Assembly: GCF_900116445.1 (NCBI RefSeq)
Contig: NZ_FPBH01000026.1
Location: forward strand, 1 to 64,000
Direction of reading: 5' to 3'
DNA from: Paraburkholderia aspalathi
GTDB lineage: Bacteria > Pseudomonadota > Gammaproteobacteria > Burkholderiales > Burkholderiaceae
DNA length: 64,000 nucleotides
The translations under genes and the position numbers were made by a program. Numbering within the stretch: position 1 is the first letter of the stretch; the number at the start of each line of letters is the position of its first letter. The notes beneath the pieces were generated by a model that was not told the origin of the DNA, did not search any database, and saw only the letters and a list, made by a program, of their open reading frames with translations. Below are positions 59,659-64,000 of the stretch, one piece after another.

Positions 59659-60120
59659 ATGAACTGCTACGACCGGCTGCACACGCGCGGCCTCAAGCTC
59701 CCGCAAGTGCCGACGCCGATCGGCAATTTCACGCACTGCACGCGCGAAGGCAATCTGCTGTTTCTATCCGGACAGGGTCCGCTCGACGAATCCGGCTCGC
59801 TGATGACCGGCAAGGTCGGCGCCACCGTCAGTGCGGACGAAGCGTACCGGCACGCTCAGATGGTCGGCCTGAATCTGCTTGCCGTGTTGCATAACGAACT
59901 GGGCGATTTACGGCGCGTGAAGCAGGTCGTCAAGCTGCTGGGCATGGTCAACGCGGCGCCGGATTTCACCGAGCATCCGCGCGTGATCAACGGCTGCTCG
60001 GATCTGTTCGTCGATGTATTCGGCGATGCCGGTCGGCATTCCCGCTCGGCGGTCGGCGTGGGCTCCCTGCCGGGCAATATTACCGTCGAGATCGAGGCGA
60101 TCGTCGCGATCCAGGATTGA
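59659..60120 (+). CDS. RidA/YjgF-family enamine/imine deaminase-like protein
   Basis: This 153-residue protein of the YjgF-YER057c-UK114 fold has LFLSGQGPLDESGSLMTGKVG in the first half and GRHSRSAVGVGSLPGNITVEIEAIVAI at the C-terminus, with Arg in SRSAVG as in active members. RidA proteins hydrolyse enamine/imine intermediates of PLP lyases. It lies downstream of the IclR gene and across from a PLP enzyme predicted to make such intermediates. Weak ribosome site. Confidence 0.9.
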   Translation: MNCYDRLHTRGLKLPQVPTPIGNFTHCTREGNLLFLSGQGPLDESGSLMTGKVGATVSADEAYRHAQMVGLNLLAVLHNELGDLRRVKQVVKLLGMVNAAPDFTEHPRVINGCSDLFVDVFGDAGRHSRSAVGVGSLPGNITVEIEAIVAIQD

Positions 60121-60257
60121 CCGACGCCCAATTCTCAACAAATACCCAAATTTCCACATCTTCACAAAAGTTACACAGGTAAGCGACTATTCTTGCGCAT
60201 CGCTGACCTGGGCGCGTGGATGCCCTGGCGCATCCTCCCCGTGCCGGAGACATTGCC

Positions 60258-60581
60258 ATGTCTGTTGTGTCGAAGCCGTCCATTGCCTTCTATCGCAAAC
60301 GTTTGGTGGGCGCACTGGCCGCCGTGTCGCTCTGCATGCTGCTCGGCGCTTGCGGCAACGACGATCCCGCACCGGACACGGGCACCACCAGTTCTACCGA
60401 CGGCGCCGGCGATAACGGCGGCGCTTCACAGGTTCTGTCAGCGAATCCTTCTTCCGCTTCACCAGCGTTACCCGCAGTCACGATTCAAACCCCAGCACTG
60501 CCCGCATCAAGCGCCGACGCGGCGCTGTCCGCTGCCGCTTCGACGCCGCTCGCTACACCCGTCATCCACACCGTAGATTGA
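60258..60581 (+). CDS. Small Ser/Ala-rich lipoprotein upstream of phospholipase C
   Basis: This 107-residue lipoprotein precursor has a basic start, a hydrophobic segment and lipobox SLCMLLGACGND, and then a Ser/Ala/Pro-rich unstructured mature chain. GGAG precedes the ATG. It ends 75 bases before the phospholipase C gene on the same strand, so cotranscription is likely. No family was recognised. Confidence 0.72.
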   Translation: MSVVSKPSIAFYRKRLVGALAAVSLCMLLGACGNDDPAPDTGTTSSTDGAGDNGGASQVLSANPSSASPALPAVTIQTPALPASSADAALSAAASTPLATPVIHTVD

Positions 60582-60656
60582 GTTCCGCGCCCCATGCGGC
60601 GCGTGGCTCACGCGCCGCATGGCTCGTTCCTCTTATGAAGATCGAAAGCCAAAACC

Positions 60657-62768
60657 ATGACTTCAAAAAATCGCCGTGATTTTCTGCGCTCCGCCGCGCA
60701 CGCCGCCGGTTCCGCCACCGCGTTGAGCATGTTGCCGCTGGGCATTCGCAACGCCCTCGCCATTCCAGCCAACAATAAGACCGGCACGATCCGCGACGTC
60801 GAGCATATCGTCGTGCTGATGCAGGAAAACCGCTCGTTCGACCACTACTTCGGCACGCTCAAGGGCGTACGCGGTTTCGGCGACACGCGCGCGATCAACC
60901 TGCCCAACGGCAAGCCGGTCTGGTACCAGCCGCTCGCCGCGGATGTCGGCTATGTGTTGCCGTTCCGCCCCACCGCGCCAAACCTCGGTCTGCAATTCCT
61001 GCAAGATCTCGCGCACGACTGGACCAGCACGCACGCAGCATGGAACGGCGGCCGCTACGATCAATGGGTGCCGTCCAAGGGCACCACGACGATGGCCTAC
61101 CTCACGCGCGACGACATTCCGTTTCACTATCAACTCGCCGACGCCTTCACGATCTGCGACGCGTATCACTGCTCGCTGATGGGCCCGACCGACCCGAACC
61201 GTTACTACATGTGGAGCGGCTGGGTCGGCAACGACGGCAACGGCGGCGGCCCGGTGATCGACAACTCGGAACTCGGCTACGGCTGGTCCACATATCCGGA
61301 AGTGCTGCAGAACGCCGGCATCACCTGGAAGATCTATCAGGACATGGGTACAGGACTCAACGCCAGCGGCTCGTGGGGCTGGACGCAGAATCCGTACATC
61401 GGCAACTACGGCGATAACTCGCTGCTCTACTTCAACCAGTACCGCAACGCGCAACCGGGCAACCCGCTGTACGACAATGCCCGTACCGGTACGAACGTGG
61501 CGAATGGCGACGGCTACTTCGACATCCTCAAGCGCGACGTGCAGAACAACGCGCTGCCGCAAGTCTCGTGGATCGTCGCGCCGGAAGCGTATTCCGAGCA
61601 CCCGAACTGGCCGTCGAACTACGGTGCGTGGTACGTCGATCAGGTTCTGCAGATTCTCACGTCGAATCCTGAGGTGTGGAGCAAGACGGTACTGCTGATC
61701 AATTACGACGAAAACGACGGCTTCTTCGATCATATGGCGTCGCCGTTCGCGCCGGCATCGAGCGCAAACGGTTTGTCCACCGTCGACACCAGCAATGAAA
61801 ACTATGCGGGCAGCGGCAACACGCCGGCGGGTCCGTACGGACTCGGACCGCGTGTGCCGATGCTGGTGGTCTCGCCGTGGTCGAAAGGCGGCTACGTGTG
61901 CTCGGAACTGTTCGACCATACGTCGGTGATCCGCTTTATCGAAAAGCGCTTCGGCCAGCAGCACAATCTCGGCGAATCGAACATCACACCGTGGCGTCGT
62001 GCAGTGTGCGGCGATCTGATGTCGGCGTTCAACTTCAGCACCCCGAACGACGCGTTCCCGACTCTGCCGAGCACGGCCGGCTATGTGCCGCCCGATCAGA
62101 ATCGTCATCCGGACTATGTACCGCTGCCGCCGCTCGTACAGGCCGTGCCGAAGCAGGAACCCGGCGTGCGCCCGGCGCGCGCGCTGCCGTACGAACTGTT
62201 CGTACGCGTGCACGGTGAAGGCGCGGAGAACAAGCTGACGATGCGTTTCGTCAATTCGGGCCGCGCGGGCGCCGTGTTTCTCGTCTATGCAGCCAATGGT
62301 CTAGCTGCGCCGCTGACCTACACGGTTGAAGCCGGCAAGCGGTTACAGGATCAACTGCCGTTGAATATCGACGGCACGTACGATTACACGGTGTACGGCC
62401 CGAACGGTTTTCTGCGCCGCTTCGCGGGCAAGCCGGTCGCAAGAAGCTGGTGGCACGGCTCCGACATTGCACGGCCGGAAGTCGCCGAAGGCTACGACGT
62501 CGCCAACGGCAATCTGCAATTGCGACTGGAAAATGTGGGCAGCGCGCGCTGCCAGTTCACCATCGTCAATGCCTATGACGCGCACAACGTGGTCAAGCAT
62601 TCGGTGCGCGGCGGCGATACTGAACAGCTGTACCTCGATCTGCGTAACGCATACGGCTGGTACGACCTTGTGATCACCGTCGACACGGATCCGTCGTTCG
62701 CACGACGCTTCGCCGGACACGTGGAAACCGGCCGGAGCAGCATGAGCGATCCGGCGCTGGGGAGCTAA
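60657..62768 (+). CDS. Tat-exported phosphocholine-specific phospholipase C
   Basis: This 703-residue acid-phosphatase-superfamily phospholipase has a twin-arginine signal (KNRRDFLRSA, residues 4-13). The catalytic core begins VEHIVVLMQENRSFDHYFGTL, the standard PlcH/PlcN-type active-site segment. Two C-terminal beta domains (DUF756 type) finish the chain (PYELFVRVHGEGAENKL and the related LQLRLENVGSARCQF). It hydrolyses phosphatidylcholine in the periplasm or outside, releasing phosphocholine. A strong terminator follows. Preceded by a small lipoprotein gene. Confidence 0.94.
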   Translation: MTSKNRRDFLRSAAHAAGSATALSMLPLGIRNALAIPANNKTGTIRDVEHIVVLMQENRSFDHYFGTLKGVRGFGDTRAINLPNGKPVWYQPLAADVGYVLPFRPTAPNLGLQFLQDLAHDWTSTHAAWNGGRYDQWVPSKGTTTMAYLTRDDIPFHYQLADAFTICDAYHCSLMGPTDPNRYYMWSGWVGNDGNGGGPVIDNSELGYGWSTYPEVLQNAGITWKIYQDMGTGLNASGSWGWTQNPYIGNYGDNSLLYFNQYRNAQPGNPLYDNARTGTNVANGDGYFDILKRDVQNNALPQVSWIVAPEAYSEHPNWPSNYGAWYVDQVLQILTSNPEVWSKTVLLINYDENDGFFDHMASPFAPASSANGLSTVDTSNENYAGSGNTPAGPYGLGPRVPMLVVSPWSKGGYVCSELFDHTSVIRFIEKRFGQQHNLGESNITPWRRAVCGDLMSAFNFSTPNDAFPTLPSTAGYVPPDQNRHPDYVPLPPLVQAVPKQEPGVRPARALPYELFVRVHGEGAENKLTMRFVNSGRAGAVFLVYAANGLAAPLTYTVEAGKRLQDQLPLNIDGTYDYTVYGPNGFLRRFAGKPVARSWWHGSDIARPEVAEGYDVANGNLQLRLENVGSARCQFTIVNAYDAHNVVKHSVRGGDTEQLYLDLRNAYGWYDLVITVDTDPSFARRFAGHVETGRSSMSDPALGS

Positions 62769-62807
62769 GCTTCAGTTCGGTTTCGATTCAGTCCGTACGA
62801 AAAGAAG

Positions 62808-62842
62808 CGGCCGCTGCGATAAAAAGCAGCGGCCGTTTTTTT
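62808..62842 (+). terminator. Phospholipase C gene terminator
   Basis: The 10-bp stem cggccgctgc / gcagcggccg with an A-rich loop is followed by seven T. Confidence 0.92.
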
Positions 62843-62873
62843 GCCTTCACGTCTTGATGTGTAAGCCTTAATC

Positions 62874-64000
62874 TCAAGCCGCCACAGCCGACCTCACCGA
62901 CTCACGCTCGCGCATTTTCTCTCGAATCGCCTGTACGACGAACTCCGCGTCGCGCGCGACGCCCGAGAAGCGCCCCGATCCCCATGTATGCAGCCACGGC
63001 AAACCGACGAAATACAAACCGTCGATCGGCGTAATGCCACGGGTATGCGCTGGATAACCACGACCATTGAACACCGGCGCGTCGAGCCAGCTAAAGTCGG
63101 GAGTAAAACCGATGCACCAGATAATTGCCGAAATGCCGCTAGTGTGGAGATCAAGTGTCGTACGTTCTTCGGCTGGCCTCCAGACGGGTTCGTAGACTTC
63201 ACCCACCGGTGCGTCGATGCCATGCTTTTCAATGAAACCATCGATGCTCGCGTTGATCCGGTTGTACGTGTCGTCCGCGGCGTCGAGATTGGTCGCGAGC
63301 GTCGGTGCGAAATGGAGGTGCCCGTCGCGCAGGTCGTCGAGCCTGCCGTATAGCTCCATGCCTTCAGCGGCGAACTTGCGCAGATCGATGTCGCGGCCGC
63401 CGTCGCGGCCGGTCACATAGTGATTGGTGTTGTCGCGCACGCCTTCGCGCAACGGATGTTTTTCGACCGGCATGTCGTAGTACTGCATGTCGGCGAGCCA
63501 ATCGACCACGTCACGCCCCCGATAAAAGCGCGCACAGCGTGGCGCCTCGCCAACCGCGAGCACCACTTTGCGTCCAGCCAGATGCAAGTCTTCTGCGATC
63601 TGCGCGCCGGATTGCCCCGTGCCGACCACCATGACCGCGCCTTCGGGCAAGGTCTCTGGATTCCGATACGCTGACGATTGCAACTGCACGATGCTTGCGG
63701 GCAAGCGCTCGGCGAGACGCGGCACGATCGGCGTGTGATAGCCACCCGAGGCGACCACGACCTGATCCGCTGTGAAATCGCCTTGCGTGGTCACGATCGC
63801 ATAGACGCCGTCGTCGCGCTGCTTCACGCGTTTGACTTCCGCGTGCTCGATCACCGGTGCTTCGACGTGCGCGATGAAACCGTCGAGATAGCCGATGATC
63901 TCGTCCTTCTTCATGAACCCGTGCGGATCGTCACCCAGGTAGGGATAACCGGGCAACGCACACTGCCAGTTCGGCGTCACGAGACAGAACGCGTCCCAGC
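62874..64000 (-). CDS. Flavin-dependent monooxygenase/oxidoreductase, 5' part outside window
   Basis: The frame is open through the right edge, so the N-terminal FAD-binding motif is missing. Visible parts include FCLVTPNWQCALPGYPY, a second dinucleotide motif VMVVGTGQSGAQIAEDLHLAG (NADPH), the segment GEAPRCARFYRGRDVVDWL and the late GRFSGVARDAEFVVQAI. This fits flavin-containing monooxygenase-like proteins, possibly the MSMEG_0569-type family seen in nitrilase-linked clusters. The GTG at 63980 should not be taken as the start. Convergent with phospholipase C. Confidence 0.85.
   Translation of the reverse strand, partial: WDAFCLVTPNWQCALPGYPYLGDDPHGFMKKDEIIGYLDGFIAHVEAPVIEHAEVKRVKQRDDGVYAIVTTQGDFTADQVVVASGGYHTPIVPRLAERLPASIVQLQSSAYRNPETLPEGAVMVVGTGQSGAQIAEDLHLAGRKVVLAVGEAPRCARFYRGRDVVDWLADMQYYDMPVEKHPLREGVRDNTNHYVTGRDGGRDIDLRKFAAEGMELYGRLDDLRDGHLHFAPTLATNLDAADDTYNRINASIDGFIEKHGIDAPVGEVYEPVWRPAEERTTLDLHTSGISAIIWCIGFTPDFSWLDAPVFNGRGYPAHTRGITPIDGLYFVGLPWLHTWGSGRFSGVARDAEFVVQAIREKMRERESVRSAVAA

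Noticed and set aside
60663-62213. A 516-codon minus-strand frame over phospholipase C
   Set aside because: Arg/Val-rich antisense shadow without ribosome site; the plus-strand enzyme has intact Tat and active-site motifs.

Overview
The window reads as a chromosomal segment of a GC-rich betaproteobacterium, most likely Paraburkholderia/Burkholderia. Evidence: a Burkholderia-type trimeric porin, a complete benzoyl-CoA (box) cluster with a BoxR-type regulator, paired DUF2844/DUF3443 genes, an MXKDX-repeat protein and a dispersed intergenic repeat present twice in opposite orientation. I saw no rRNA, tRNA, CRISPR array, prophage or insertion sequence. Most long antisense reading frames are GC-rich shadows of real genes.

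Layout. 0-4.7 kb: two response regulators, a di-iron ferritin-like protein, two DUF1328 membrane peptides, a NarX/DegS-type histidine kinase and an entericidin-like lipoprotein. 4.8-13 kb: envelope and redox genes (DUF4397 lipoprotein, FadH-type dienoyl-CoA reductase, EamA transporter, MXKDX protein, exported molybdopterin oxidoreductase with a b-type cytochrome, DUF1223 protein, small fimbrial-like protein). 13-22.6 kb: rnk, TPP riboswitch plus thiC, small lipoproteins, lactate permease, a second EamA transporter, a tiny unlisted membrane ORF, bamC. 23-30 kb: DUF2844/DUF3443 pair, an orphan HMW1C-type N-glycosyltransferase, small secreted proteins, a CadD-like transporter, an exported methyltransferase.

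30-35 kb: leuA, preceded by a leucine-codon-rich leader peptide with an overlapping hairpin (a candidate attenuator), then repeat DNA and a cystine/polar amino acid ABC transporter. 35-43.7 kb: a five-gene reductive pyrimidine degradation operon (carbamoyl-amide hydrolase, preT, preA, NCS1 permease, dihydropyrimidinase), divergent from a RutR-like TetR regulator, with a perfect palindrome similar to the RutR operator between them. 43.7-44.4 kb: a Phd/VapBC-type toxin-antitoxin pair with its own operator repeats. 44.4-53.3 kb: boxA, boxB, boxC and boxR on the minus strand, and a DUF4863 protein, benzoate-CoA ligase and alpha/beta hydrolase on the plus strand. Together they take benzoate to ring-cleaved products through CoA thioesters.

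53.7-64 kb: an SPFH protein; a putative sugar-acid/amino-sugar-acid module (GntP permease, porin, SelA-like PLP enzyme, IclR regulator, RidA-like protein); a small lipoprotein; a Tat-exported phospholipase C; and a flavin monooxygenase cut by the right edge. The points most worth a second look are the leuA leader, the RutR-like operator, the pepsin-like signature in the DUF3443 protein, the orphan glycosyltransferase, the SelA-like/RidA module and the two-copy repeat with its adjacent 15-bp inverted repeat.
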